Positions 8,050 through 15,511 of a stretch of DNA of 37,381 bases are shown in pieces. Position numbers and translations under genes: made by a program. Under the pieces are notes generated by a model, which did not search any database, was not told where the DNA came from, and was given only the letters and a program-made list of their open reading frames with translations. The DNA lies in the NCBI RefSeq assembly GCF_001673535.1, contig NZ_LZLY01000120.1:1-37381 (forward strand), read 5' to 3'. The DNA is from Mycobacterium sp. 1081908.1 (GTDB lineage Bacteria; Actinomycetota; Actinomycetes; Mycobacteriales; Mycobacteriaceae). Every line of letters begins with the position of its first letter. Position 1 is the first letter of the stretch.

Positions 8050-8841
8050 ATGAGGCGACTCGAGGGCAAGAGGATCCTGGTGACCGGCGCCGCGTCCGGC
8101 ATCGGCCAGGCCACCGCGCTGCGATTGCTCGAGGAGGGGGCTTCGGTGGTGGCCTCCGATGTCGCCGAGGACGGCCTGGCCGCCACCCGGGCCCGCGCGG
8201 ACGACGCCGGAATCGCCGACCGCCTCACCACCATGCCGTTGGACGTCGGCGACGAGGGCTCGGTGATCGACGGCGTCCGCCGCGCGGTGCAGACGCTCGG
8301 CGGCCTCGATTCGCTCGTCAACGCGGCCGGCATCCTGCGCGCCGCGCACACGCACGAGACCAGCCTCGAACTGTGGAACCGGATCGTCGGCATCAACCTG
8401 ACCGGAACCTTTCTGGTGGTCCGCGAGGCGCTTCCGGCGCTGCTGGGCAATTCGCGCAGCGCGATCGTGAACTTCAGCTCCACGTCGGCCTCGTTCGCCC
8501 ATCCCTATATGGCCGCCTACGCGGCGAGCAAGGGCGGCATCCAGGCGTTCACCCATTCCCTCGCACTGGAATACGCCAAGGAAGGCCTGCGGGCGGCCTG
8601 TGTGGCGCCGGGCAGCATCAAGTCCGGAATCACCGACGCGACGGGCGGATACATTCCCCAAGACGCCGACTGGTCGCTGTTCCCGCGGCTCATGCCGATC
8701 CTCCCGACGACCGTCGAGTCCAGTGGTGCCGGCATGGCCGAGCCCAGCGCGATCGCCGGCGTGATCGCCATGCTGGTGTCAGACGACGGCGCCTGGATCA
8801 CCGGCACCGAAATCCGCATCGACGGCGGAACCCACGCGTAG
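8050..8841 (+). CDS. SDR-family oxidoreductase (second of pair)
   Basis: A 263-residue classical SDR. It has the cofactor motif TGAASGIG (residues 12-19), NAAG (91-94), catalytic Ser143/144, and Tyr157-x-x-x-Lys161 (YAASK). The C-terminus (GAWITGTEIRIDGGTHA) is standard. It begins 3 bases after the preceding SDR and is surely co-transcribed from the KstR-type promoter. The two enzymes differ across the substrate loop (residues about 190-235), so they probably catalyse separate steps. It converges on cpsA, whose stop is only 9 bases downstream. Confidence 0.9.
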   Translation: MRRLEGKRILVTGAASGIGQATALRLLEEGASVVASDVAEDGLAATRARADDAGIADRLTTMPLDVGDEGSVIDGVRRAVQTLGGLDSLVNAAGILRAAHTHETSLELWNRIVGINLTGTFLVVREALPALLGNSRSAIVNFSSTSASFAHPYMAAYAASKGGIQAFTHSLALEYAKEGLRAACVAPGSIKSGITDATGGYIPQDADWSLFPRLMPILPTTVESSGAGMAEPSAIAGVIAMLVSDDGAWITGTEIRIDGGTHA

Positions 8842-8849
8842 CCCGTCGG

Positions 8850-10406
8850 CTAGTTGACGCACGGCACGCCGCCGCCGTCGATCGGTTTTCCTTGATCGGG
8901 CGTCGGATAGGTGGTGGTGGTTCCGTTGTAGTAGTACGTGTTCGACTTGCTGGTCGTCGTCGTGGTCGTGGTGTCGTCCATGGTGGTCTCGTCCTGCGCG
9001 GGCATCGAGAAGTTGGTATCCACGGTCACCCTGATGTGTCCGGGCTGGAGGTCGGCGCTCGGCTGCTTGGGCGCGTCGAGCCCGAGCAGGGTGGCCACGT
9101 TGTGCGCGTCGGTCTCCGCGCCGGCGCCGTACTCGATGGTGGTCGCGGTCGGCTCACCCGAATTGCGGTCGCGCACTTGGCCGGCGGTGTACCCGCGCTT
9201 TTTCAGCGCGCGCGATACCTCGGTGGCCATTCCGCTCATGCTGCCCGCATTGATCACGTCGACGACGGTGGACGGGCTGGGTTTGGCGGCGGTGGTGGCG
9301 GGCGTGGTCGTCGGCGGCGGCGCCCCGATCGCCTCGGCCACCTCGGCCTTGATCGCCGCAGGATCGATGATGTTGACGTCCTGCCCGTCGATGTTGTCGT
9401 ACCGCACCACGGGCAGCGTCCGGAATTCGAGGTTGCCACTGGACGCCAGCGAGCCCAGCCGCTGGATCAGGTCTTCGTCCCAACCGGCCGACAGCACAAC
9501 GTCTTTGCGCGCCACCGCCATCAGGCTCTTGAGCTTGTCAAGGTTGGTGAAGGTGCCCGACGCCTGCAGTTCCTGCATGACCGACGAGATGAACGCCTGC
9601 TGGCGGTGCGTGCGGTCCAGGTCCCCGTTTTCCAGGCCATGGCGCTGCCGGACGAACGACAGCGCCTGGGACGCGTCCAGCCGCTGCCGCCCGGCCGGGA
9701 AGTCCGCGCCCGAATACGAGTCCTCGACAGCGTGATTCAGGCATACCTCCACGCCACCCAGGGTCTGGGCCAAGTCGTAGAAGCCGGCCAGATTGACCTC
9801 GGCAAAGTAGTCGATCGGAACCCCGGTCAGGCTGCGCACCGCGCGCAGCGTCGCCGTCCGGCCCGCTTCGCGGCCTCGAGTCTCGAGTTCCTTCTGGGTG
9901 ATGTTGCCCTGGTTGGCGAGCTTGTTCGCGACATACTGCTTCGTAAGCCCGTATGCCTCTTTGATTTTGATGTGGTTGTACCCGGGGACGCCGTTGAACG
10001 GCACCCAGTCGTCGCGGGGGATGGAAAAGGCGACGGCCTTATTGTCCGCCCCGACGTGGATGAGTATCAGGGTGTTGGTGTTGTAGCCGCCGTCATCGGA
10101 ATCGCCTGCGTGCAAATGCTTTAGGATCGACCAGGGCAGGTCGTTGCCGTCCTGGTCTTTGCGCGAGTCCAGCCCGATGAGCAAGATGTTCATGTTGTCG
10201 CCGCTGGATCGCGGGTCCTCGGGCGAGAGCGCGTCCGAGACGGTGATGCCGCCCAGCGCGCCGTGCGCGACGTAGTATCCCGCGCCGGTCATGAGCACCG
10301 CGCCCACCGACACCAGGGCCATCAAGCTACGCGTCAGCCCCTTGCGAAAGCGCGAGGGTTGCCCAACGGCCCGATGGCGACGATGCGCGCCGCCGGACTG
10401 TGCCAT
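8850..10406 (-). CDS. cpsA: LytR-CpsA-Psr family protein CpsA
   Basis: LCP proteins attach polymers (in mycobacteria, arabinogalactan) to peptidoglycan outside the membrane; M. tuberculosis CpsA (Rv3484) is also linked to evasion of LC3-associated phagocytosis. The 518-residue product has a short basic cytoplasmic start, one membrane span (LMALVSVGAVLMTGAGYYVA), an LCP domain with IGLDSRKDQDG, SIPRDDWV, GFYDLAQTLGGV and FVRQRHGLENGDLDRTHRQQ (conserved Arg/Asp sites), and a LytR_C domain (STVVDVINAGSMSGMA). It ends with a Thr-rich low-complexity tail. I chose the ATG at 10406 because GAGG lies 6 bases upstream. M. tuberculosis also has cpsA a few genes from otsA, but the genes between them differ. 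Confidence 0.93.
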   Translation of the reverse strand: MAQSGGAHRRHRAVGQPSRFRKGLTRSLMALVSVGAVLMTGAGYYVAHGALGGITVSDALSPEDPRSSGDNMNILLIGLDSRKDQDGNDLPWSILKHLHAGDSDDGGYNTNTLILIHVGADNKAVAFSIPRDDWVPFNGVPGYNHIKIKEAYGLTKQYVANKLANQGNITQKELETRGREAGRTATLRAVRSLTGVPIDYFAEVNLAGFYDLAQTLGGVEVCLNHAVEDSYSGADFPAGRQRLDASQALSFVRQRHGLENGDLDRTHRQQAFISSVMQELQASGTFTNLDKLKSLMAVARKDVVLSAGWDEDLIQRLGSLASSGNLEFRTLPVVRYDNIDGQDVNIIDPAAIKAEVAEAIGAPPPTTTPATTAAKPSPSTVVDVINAGSMSGMATEVSRALKKRGYTAGQVRDRNSGEPTATTIEYGAGAETDAHNVATLLGLDAPKQPSADLQPGHIRVTVDTNFSMPAQDETTMDDTTTTTTTSKSNTYYYNGTTTTYPTPDQGKPIDGGGVPCVN

Positions 10407-10694
10407 CAAAAACCTCGTGCTGTTACCAGCGCACCACCCGCCACCGCAATAGTGGTTTGCGGTGATGTCGCTTGCAGCATGCCGTCAAGTATGCGGTAGC
10501 TTGCTGTGAACCCTCCAATCAAGCGGGCCGATGTAAGCAGGCTCACGCGCCGGGAATACCCGGATTTCATGCCGTGAATCGGGCCTTCACCAGCGCTTTT
10601 AGCGGCCGGCGCCGGGCGCGTCCACCGCAATCGTCCCGAGATCGAGCCCGACTTGTTATGCCTCCGGCATCAAATGTTGGCCGCCCAAGTCCAT
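10407..10694. promoter_or_regulatory. cpsA upstream region with perfect inverted repeat
   Basis: CACCGCAA (10442-10449) and TTGCGGTG (10457-10464) make a perfect 8-bp inverted repeat with a 7-base spacer, 36-58 bases before the cpsA ATG on the minus strand. It could be an operator or a hairpin in the cpsA leader. No clear -35/-10 pair could be fixed in the rest of this gap. Confidence 0.5.
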
Positions 10695-11087
10695 TCAGCA
10701 ATACGGGTATTCGATATGCCATCTACCGTTCACATAGTCGGCGCGGTATTGGCCGCCGAGTTGCGGATTGGCATCCCGGATGACGCCGGAGCCGCCGACG
10801 TTCGGCGCGAAGCCGGGCGGATCCCAGGTGATGGATTGCGGATTGGGCGGCAGGCTCGGCGTGCAATTGATTTGTTTCTGGATGTAGCCATCTTTGATCT
10901 TCTGCTCGGCCGTGGCTTGGTCACCGGCGTCGGGGGCGGGATCGGCGGGGCAGAAAACGCTTGTGCCGCACATGCTTTGGCGCGCGCCGACGAGCGTCAC
11001 GCCGCCGGCGGGCGCGCTCGACACGAGCAGTGCCGTCACGAATAGCCCCACTGCCGCAGCGCCGGCACGCCGCCACATGCGGCCCAC
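10695..11087 (-). CDS. Small secreted protein with four cysteines
   Basis: A 130-residue protein with a Sec-type signal sequence (basic MWRRAG, then AAAVGLFVTALLVSSAPAGG). The predicted mature part has cysteines at 40, 46, 75 and 130, which could form two disulfides. It ends in an aromatic tail (RWHIEYPYC). I do not recognise the family. The GTG at 11087 shares its G with the TAG stop of the upstream gene (TAGTG), which favours this start by translational coupling; an ATG three codons later is the alternative. With the next gene it forms a two-gene envelope operon. Confidence 0.75.
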   Translation of the reverse strand: MGRMWRRAGAAAVGLFVTALLVSSAPAGGVTLVGARQSMCGTSVFCPADPAPDAGDQATAEQKIKDGYIQKQINCTPSLPPNPQSITWDPPGFAPNVGGSGVIRDANPQLGGQYRADYVNGRWHIEYPYC

Positions 11088-11356
11088 TAGCCCGCCCTGA
11101 CCAAATCTTCGCCCGATGTGTAGTAGAGGCGAATATTCGAGCCCGCGATGATTTCGGCGAGGTATACGCCGACCGGTTCCACCTCGTAGTAGTAGTGGAC
11201 ATTGCCCCGCGGATCGACCGCCGTCGCGCAAAATAGGCCCGGCGCACCGCACCTTTGCTTGACCGGTATCGCGAGGACGGCGATCACCAGCGCGACCAGC
11301 AGCCCGACCGCGAGCGGGACTCTGTTGGCTGCGTGCCTGGTCGGCACAGGATGCAT
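11087..11356 (-). CDS. Small single-span membrane protein
   Basis: An 89-residue protein with one membrane segment near the N-terminus (VPLAVGLLVALVIAVLAI, about residues 13-30). An extracytoplasmic part follows with a Cys pair (CGAPGLFC, residues 36-43) and a Tyr-rich stretch (NVHYYYEVEPVGVYLAEIIAG). I chose the ATG at 11356 because the hydrophobic segment begins soon after it and the longer frame runs into the divergent hydrolase gene. Its stop overlaps the start of the downstream secreted protein by one base. I do not recognise the family. Confidence 0.72.
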   Translation of the reverse strand: MHPVPTRHAANRVPLAVGLLVALVIAVLAIPVKQRCGAPGLFCATAVDPRGNVHYYYEVEPVGVYLAEIIAGSNIRLYYTSGEDLVRAG

Positions 11357-11427
11357 CAAAGGAGTGTAAGCGTCCTCCGGGCGGCGGGCCCTCCCGCCGG
11401 ACCGTCGTGTCTGCCACGATGTTCGCC

Positions 11428-12174
11428 ATGACCGTGGTTCTGGTGCATGGCAATCCCGAGACCGCCGCAATCTGGGGGCCGTTGGTAGCGGCCCTTGGGC
11501 GCCAGGATGTGGTGCTGCTGTCGCCACCGGGGTTCGGGGCGCCGTTGCCCGACGATTTCCCGGCCACCTACCTCGCCTACCGGGATTGGCTCGAAGCCGA
11601 GCTGGAGCGCATCGAGACACCGATCGACCTCGTCGGGCACGACTGGGGCGGCGGCCACGTGGTGAACGCCGTGATGCACCGACCGGAACTCGTGCGCAGC
11701 TGGGCCAGCGACGTCGTCGGGCTGTTCGACCCCGACTACGTCTGGCACGACTTCGCGCAGACCTGGCAGACGCCCGGTGAGGGCGAAGAGCTGGTCGACA
11801 CACTTCTGGGCGGCACGGTCGAGGACCGCGCGGGACGGATGGCCGCCCTGGGCATCCCGATGGATGTCGCGACCTTGATGGCGCCGGAGCAGGGACCGGA
11901 GATGGGCCGGGCCATCCTGGCGCTGTACCGCTCGGCGCGCCAGCCTGCGATGGCCGAGGCCGGCCGGGACCTGGAGCGGGCCGCGGCCCGGCCGGGGCTT
12001 TCGTTGCTGGCCACCGATGACCCCTTCATCGGCGTCGCCGACAACCGGCGCCGCGCCGGTGACCGGGCGGGCGCCCGTACCGAGGTGCTCGACGGGCTCG
12101 GGCACTGGTGGATGGTGCAGGATCCGGCGCGCGGCGCGGCGGCCCTGACCGGGTTCTGGGAAACGCTCGGCTGA
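11428..12174 (+). CDS. Alpha/beta hydrolase with Asp nucleophile
   Basis: A 248-residue alpha/beta hydrolase. The HGNPETAAIW oxyanion segment and the nucleophile elbow GHDWGG (Asp72, counted from this start) match the haloalkane dehalogenase and epoxide hydrolase branch rather than serine esterases. The catalytic His lies in GLGHWWMVQDP near the C-terminus. I chose the ATG at 11428: a -10-like CACGAT lies 7 bases before it, so the message may be leaderless. A GTG at 11407 would add 7 residues. The gene diverges from the small membrane protein operon over about 70 bases. The substrate is not evident. Confidence 0.85.
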   Translation: MTVVLVHGNPETAAIWGPLVAALGRQDVVLLSPPGFGAPLPDDFPATYLAYRDWLEAELERIETPIDLVGHDWGGGHVVNAVMHRPELVRSWASDVVGLFDPDYVWHDFAQTWQTPGEGEELVDTLLGGTVEDRAGRMAALGIPMDVATLMAPEQGPEMGRAILALYRSARQPAMAEAGRDLERAAARPGLSLLATDDPFIGVADNRRRAGDRAGARTEVLDGLGHWWMVQDPARGAAALTGFWETLG

Positions 12175-12316
12175 ACCACTTTCGGGGGGCGTCAACTGTG
12201 AGCAAAGGGCTTTCGGTGCGAGTTGAGGGCGGGTTTTCCGGGGCGATTTTCAGGCCTCACTGCACACCAAAGCCTCAATACACGCTCAACGCGGGAGCCA
12301 CCTAGCGGGCCAGATC

Positions 12317-12343
12317 GTTTTGGTATGCGTGCCCGGCGGGTAC
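12317..12343 (+). promoter_or_regulatory. SigF-type promoter (GTTT-N17-GGGTAC)
   Basis: GTTT at 12317-12320 and GGGTAC at 12338-12343, 17 bases apart, fit the mycobacterial SigF pattern GTTT-N15-17-GGGTA. The expected start point falls at or beside the ATG at 12353, which suggests a leaderless transcript for the small PERLTP-repeat ORF. Confidence 0.55.
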
Positions 12344-12352
12344 GCACTGACG

Positions 12353-12493
12353 ATGATCGACACGGAGCCCGGTACCCCGGGAGAGACGCCCGAGCGGCTG
12401 ACGCCGGCGGAACCACCCGAACGGCTCACCCCGGCGGACCCGCCGGAGCGCCTGACGCCGTCGGACCCGCCCGAGCGCCCGACGTCGGTATGA
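12353..12493 (+). CDS. Tiny Pro/Glu-rich ORF with PERLTP repeats
   Basis: A 46-codon ORF encoding three near-identical 9-residue units: ERLTPAEPP, ERLTPADPP, ERLTPSDPP, then a partial ERPTS. The DNA units are 27 bp, starting at 12392, 12419 and 12446. There is no ribosome site, but the SigF-type -10 lies 10 bases before the ATG, so it could be leaderless. Many differences between units are synonymous or conservative, which suggests coding selection. It has no signal peptide or fold and is probably disordered. Its function is unknown. The next small ORF begins 28 bases downstream. Confidence 0.5.
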   Translation: MIDTEPGTPGETPERLTPAEPPERLTPADPPERLTPSDPPERPTSV

Positions 12494-12521
12494 CAGACCC
12501 GAGCACGGATGGAGATGAGGC

Positions 12522-12698
12522 ATGCGCGCCGAAGAGGGCGACGAAACGGTGAAGGACTACGCCATCGAGGGTGAGCAAACCCTCGGCCGGATCAAGGACT
12601 CGCAACGCGCGGGGAGCCCCCTCGGGAGGCTTTTCCTGCGAATAACCAAGTTCGTCGGGCTCAACAGGGCGTCCGGCGCCGGCAGACGCGCTCGCTGA
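12522..12698 (+). CDS. Small basic-tailed ORF (58 residues)
   Basis: A 58-residue ORF opening MRAEEGDETVKDYAIEGEQT and closing with a basic segment (LGRLFLRITKFVGLNRASG, then GRRAR). An excellent ribosome site, GGAGATGAGG, sits directly before the ATG at 12522. The acidic first half and amphipathic basic second half suggest a membrane-surface or nucleic-acid contact, but no family is recognised. It follows the PERLTP ORF and may be its operon partner under the SigF-type promoter. Confidence 0.55.
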   Translation: MRAEEGDETVKDYAIEGEQTLGRIKDSQRAGSPLGRLFLRITKFVGLNRASGAGRRAR

Positions 12699-12747
12699 CC
12701 CGGCAATTGCACGGGGACGGAAACACCCGGAGATTCCGAGAGGGTCT

Positions 12748-12760
12748 TACTATCTCCTGG
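12748..12760 (+). promoter_or_regulatory. Leaderless-type promoter (TACTAT then GTG)
   Basis: TACTAT (12748-12753) fits the mycobacterial TAnnnT -10 box and ends 6 bases before the GTG at 12760. No ribosome site precedes that GTG. This geometry is the usual one for leaderless transcripts in mycobacteria. Confidence 0.6.
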
Positions 12761-13632
12761 TGACTACCGCGCCCGAAACCTTCTCGACCCAGGGCCCCGG
12801 CGGTGTCCGCATCGTCGCCGACCGCCTGGGCGATCCCCAGGCGCGTGCCGTGGTGTTCCTGCACGGCGGCGGGCAGACCCGTCGTTCCTGGGCCAAGGCG
12901 GCCGCGGCCGTCGCCCAGCGCGGCTTTCAGGCCGTCACGATCGACCTGCGCGGCCACGGTGAATCCGACTGGTCGAGCGAGGGCGACTACCGGGTGGTCA
13001 GCTTCGCCGCCGACGTCCAAGAGGTGTTGCGCACCTTGCCGCCGCGGCCGGTGCTGGTGGGCGCGTCGCTGGGTGGGTTCACCACGATGCTGCTGGAGGG
13101 GGAACTCGCGCCGGGCACCGCCAGCGCCGTCGTTCTCGTCGACATCGTGCCGAACATGGAGCAATCCGGCGCGACCCGCATCCACAACTTCATGGCCGAC
13201 CGGGTGGAGTCGGGGTTCGCCTCGCTCGACGAGGTCGCGGACGCGATCGCCGAATACAACCCGCACCGCCCCAGGCCCACCGATCTCGACGGCCTGACCA
13301 CCAACCTGCGCCGGCGCGGCGATCGCTGGTATTGGCATTGGGATCCCCAATTCATCAGCGGCACGGCGCCGTTCCCGCCGTTCGAGGTCACCGACGCCGA
13401 CCGCATGCACACGGCCGTCGAGGCGATCCTGCGCAACGGCGTGCCGATGCTGCTGGTGCGGGGTCAGGTGAGCGACCTGGTCAGCCAGGAGCGCGCCGAC
13501 GAGTTCCTCGCGCGCTTCCCGCAGGTGGAGTTCACCGATGTGCGCGGTGCCGGGCACATGGTCGCCGGCGACCGCAATGATATCTTCGCCGAGGCCGTCC
13601 TGGATTTCCTCACCCGCCACGTGGGTGCCTGA
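12760..13632 (+). CDS. Alpha/beta hydrolase with Ser nucleophile
   Basis: A 290-residue alpha/beta hydrolase. It has FLHGGGQTRRSW as the oxyanion loop, DLRGHGESD, the nucleophile elbow GASLGG, a cap region (about residues 140-200), and a catalytic His in GAGHMVAGDRND. The GxSxGG elbow and the FLHGG loop fit esterase or C-C hydrolase-like members. It is not related closely to the Asp-nucleophile enzyme upstream. I chose the GTG at 12760 for the -10 box seven bases upstream. It converges on the SHOCT gene with a 13-base gap. The substrate is unknown. Confidence 0.88.
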   Translation: MTTAPETFSTQGPGGVRIVADRLGDPQARAVVFLHGGGQTRRSWAKAAAAVAQRGFQAVTIDLRGHGESDWSSEGDYRVVSFAADVQEVLRTLPPRPVLVGASLGGFTTMLLEGELAPGTASAVVLVDIVPNMEQSGATRIHNFMADRVESGFASLDEVADAIAEYNPHRPRPTDLDGLTTNLRRRGDRWYWHWDPQFISGTAPFPPFEVTDADRMHTAVEAILRNGVPMLLVRGQVSDLVSQERADEFLARFPQVEFTDVRGAGHMVAGDRNDIFAEAVLDFLTRHVGA

Positions 13633-13645
13633 TTATCCCGATTCC

Positions 13646-14134
13646 CTACTGTCCGAGCAGCTTTCGCTTTTGAGACTCGTACTCGGCGGCGCTGAGGACG
13701 CCGCGATCGCGCAGATCCATGAGTTCGGTGAGCCGGTCCACGGGACTACGGGCCTGCTCTGCCAACCATTGCTCGCGCATCGCGAAAGTGGCTTGCTGCG
13801 CGGCGTTTTGGGCCTCGGCGGACCGGTCCAGGACGACCTTGCGGTGATCCGAGGGATCGTAGAGCACCGGCACGACCGTATTCAGCCAGGGCCGCTCCCG
13901 CTCCCATAGCCAGGCCTCGATTTCGGCGTCGAACCCGGGTGCCCCTTCGGGCTGCACCCTGACCGTCATCGTCCAAAGATCCGGAGTCGCTTGGGTGGGC
14001 GGGGTCTGGTAGAACGGATCGTTGCTCTTGTAGAGGCCGGACATTGCCCGTCGCGTGGACAGCACGGTGGCCATCGCCACCTTTCCGCGCTGGCGTAGCT
14101 TGCGCTCCAGCCGCCGGCTGCCGATACCGAACAC
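13646..14134 (-). CDS. SHOCT-domain protein
   Basis: A 162-residue cytoplasmic-looking protein. Residues 1-95 form an unassigned beta-rich region (GKVAMATVLSTRRAM, LWTMTVRVQPEG, WLNTVVPVLYDPSDHRKVVLD). Residues about 132-160 are a SHOCT module (DRLTELMDLRDRGVLSAAEY then KRKLL), a short helical tail found on many envelope and oligomerising proteins. The GTG at 14134 follows GGAGGAGG by four bases. It diverges from the secreted protease gene over 95 bases. Its role is unknown. Confidence 0.85.
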   Translation of the reverse strand: MFGIGSRRLERKLRQRGKVAMATVLSTRRAMSGLYKSNDPFYQTPPTQATPDLWTMTVRVQPEGAPGFDAEIEAWLWERERPWLNTVVPVLYDPSDHRKVVLDRSAEAQNAAQQATFAMREQWLAEQARSPVDRLTELMDLRDRGVLSAAEYESQKRKLLGQ

Positions 14135-14229
14135 ACGTCCTCCTCCGAACCGGGTAAGCCTACGGCAGGCACCCGGCGTGACACAGTTGCTGCTGTTAAC
14201 ATGCTGCCCTACACGAGAAGAGAGGCGGC

Positions 14230-14877
14230 GTGGCCGTGCGTTGGTTGCGGGGGTTGGGGCTGGTCGGTGCCGTCGTCATTGCCGCGACGGCATTGGCGAA
14301 CCCGGTGTGGGCAAATCCGGGCGTGGAGCCGGGCATCAAGGTCGAGGACGAAAACAGCACGTGCACAGCGGGTTTCGCTGCCCAGGGCAACGACGGCAGC
14401 TATTACCTGATGACCAGCGGGCACTGCGACGCGCACGACGGCTCGGCGTGGACCTACGGGGATAACGTGCCGCTGGGCCGGATCACGGCCAGCGAGCACG
14501 AAACCGACACCAGGGACGCCGCGATCATCCGGCTGGATCCGAGTGTTGGCGCGCCCATGGGCCACGTCGGCGGCAGGTATGTTGTCCGGGACGTGTTGAG
14601 CGCCAACCAGATTCAGGTCGGCATGCCGTTCTGCAAGATCGGGGCGGTCACCGGCGAGACGTGTGGTGCCGTCAAAGGCATCGAGGGCGACGTCGTCGAA
14701 GCCAGCGTGTACAGTCTCAACGGCGACAGCGGCAGTCCCGGCTTCGTGAAGAACCCGGACGGCACCGTCAGCGCCGTCGGCCTCTTGATGTCGTCACCCG
14801 ACGGCGACGATTACACGACCTACTTCGCGCTCGTGAATCCGCTGCTCGGCAGGTGGGGCTTGCGCGTACTGCCCTAA
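14230..14877 (+). CDS. Secreted S1-type (chymotrypsin-fold) serine peptidase, Rv1815-like
   Basis: A 215-residue exported protein with a signal peptide (WLRGLGLVGAVVIAATALAN, cleavage likely after PVWA, residues 25-28). The catalytic triad is complete: His65 in TSGHC, Asp96 in DTRDAAIIRL, and Ser167 in NGDSGSP. Four cysteines (45, 66, 135, 145) suit two disulfides. It resembles the M. tuberculosis Rv1815 type, judged from memory of length and motifs. The GTG at 14230 has AGAGG just upstream. The next gene, an LpqH-like lipoprotein, has its own promoter. Substrate and cell-envelope role are unknown. Confidence 0.88.
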   Translation: MAVRWLRGLGLVGAVVIAATALANPVWANPGVEPGIKVEDENSTCTAGFAAQGNDGSYYLMTSGHCDAHDGSAWTYGDNVPLGRITASEHETDTRDAAIIRLDPSVGAPMGHVGGRYVVRDVLSANQIQVGMPFCKIGAVTGETCGAVKGIEGDVVEASVYSLNGDSGSPGFVKNPDGTVSAVGLLMSSPDGDDYTTYFALVNPLLGRWGLRVLP

Positions 14878-14898
14878 GGCCGCCGCCTGAGAATCGAC

Positions 14899-14924
14899 GT
14901 TTGCAAATGGTTAGGAACGGGTAC
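14899..14924 (+). promoter_or_regulatory. SigF-type promoter (GTTT-N16-GGGTAC)
   Basis: GTTT at 14899-14902 and GGGTAC at 14919-14924 with a 16-base spacer match the mycobacterial SigF pattern. The LpqH-like gene starts about 80 bases downstream, leaving a normal 5' leader. Confidence 0.6.
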
Positions 14925-15008
14925 AGGCGCAGCGGCGCTCAGCGGCGTCCGTCTCTAGGAGCCTGTAAACGAAAAGGTAGCGAACCAGCGACACCAAGGA
15001 GATCAGTA

Positions 15009-15476
15009 GTGAAGCGTGGGATCGTGGTCGGGGTAGCGGGCGTGGCCGTGGCGGTCGCGGCGTGCGCCGGCTGTTCGAGCAATAAGTCCAGCACGGGAGC
15101 GTCATCGAGTTCCGCGCCGCCGGCGGCCGGCCCTCAGGTCATCGTCGACGGTCAGAACCAGAACGTCAGCGGCCAGGTGACCTGCAACTCGGCCAACGGC
15201 GTCACCACCATCGGCATCGGCGATCCGACGGCGGGGGTCGGTGCGGTGGTCAGCAACGACAATCCGCCGATCGTGCACTCGGTCGGGCTGGGCAGCGTCA
15301 ACGGCGTCGCGCTCGGTTTTTCCGACGCCGCCCCCAACCAGGCCAGCAACGCAGGGGCCGCGGTCAACGGCAAGTCCTACGCGATCAAGGGCACCGCGAC
15401 CGGCACCGACATGAGCAATCCGCAGCAGCCGCAGCAGGTGACCAAGCCATTCGAACTGGACGTGACCTGCCCGTAG
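15009..15476 (+). CDS. LpqH-like (19-kDa antigen family) lipoprotein
   Basis: A 155-residue lipoprotein of the mycobacterial 19-kDa antigen family. It opens VKRGIVVGVAGVAVAVAAC and continues GCSSNKSSTG, as in LpqH. The mature part has the family landmarks GQNQNVSGQVTC, PPIVHSVGLGSVNG, YAIKGTATGTDMSNP and FELDVTC. Cys42-type and final cysteines are kept for one disulfide. There are two candidate lipid-bearing cysteines, Cys19 (VAAC) and Cys22 (CAGC). The GTG at 15009 has AAGGAG 7 bases upstream. Family members are surface TLR2 ligands. A SigF-type promoter lies upstream. It is likely a paralogue rather than lpqH itself, since the neighbours differ. Confidence 0.88.
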   Translation: MKRGIVVGVAGVAVAVAACAGCSSNKSSTGASSSSAPPAAGPQVIVDGQNQNVSGQVTCNSANGVTTIGIGDPTAGVGAVVSNDNPPIVHSVGLGSVNGVALGFSDAAPNQASNAGAAVNGKSYAIKGTATGTDMSNPQQPQQVTKPFELDVTCP

Positions 15477-15511
15477 CGCAGGCGCTCGATACCCAAAAGG
15501 GGACGCACCTT

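Noticed and set aside
12490..12552. 21-codon frame starting in an ATGA overlap with the PERLTP ORF
   Set aside because: It lacks a ribosome site and overlaps the better-supported 58-residue ORF, which has one.
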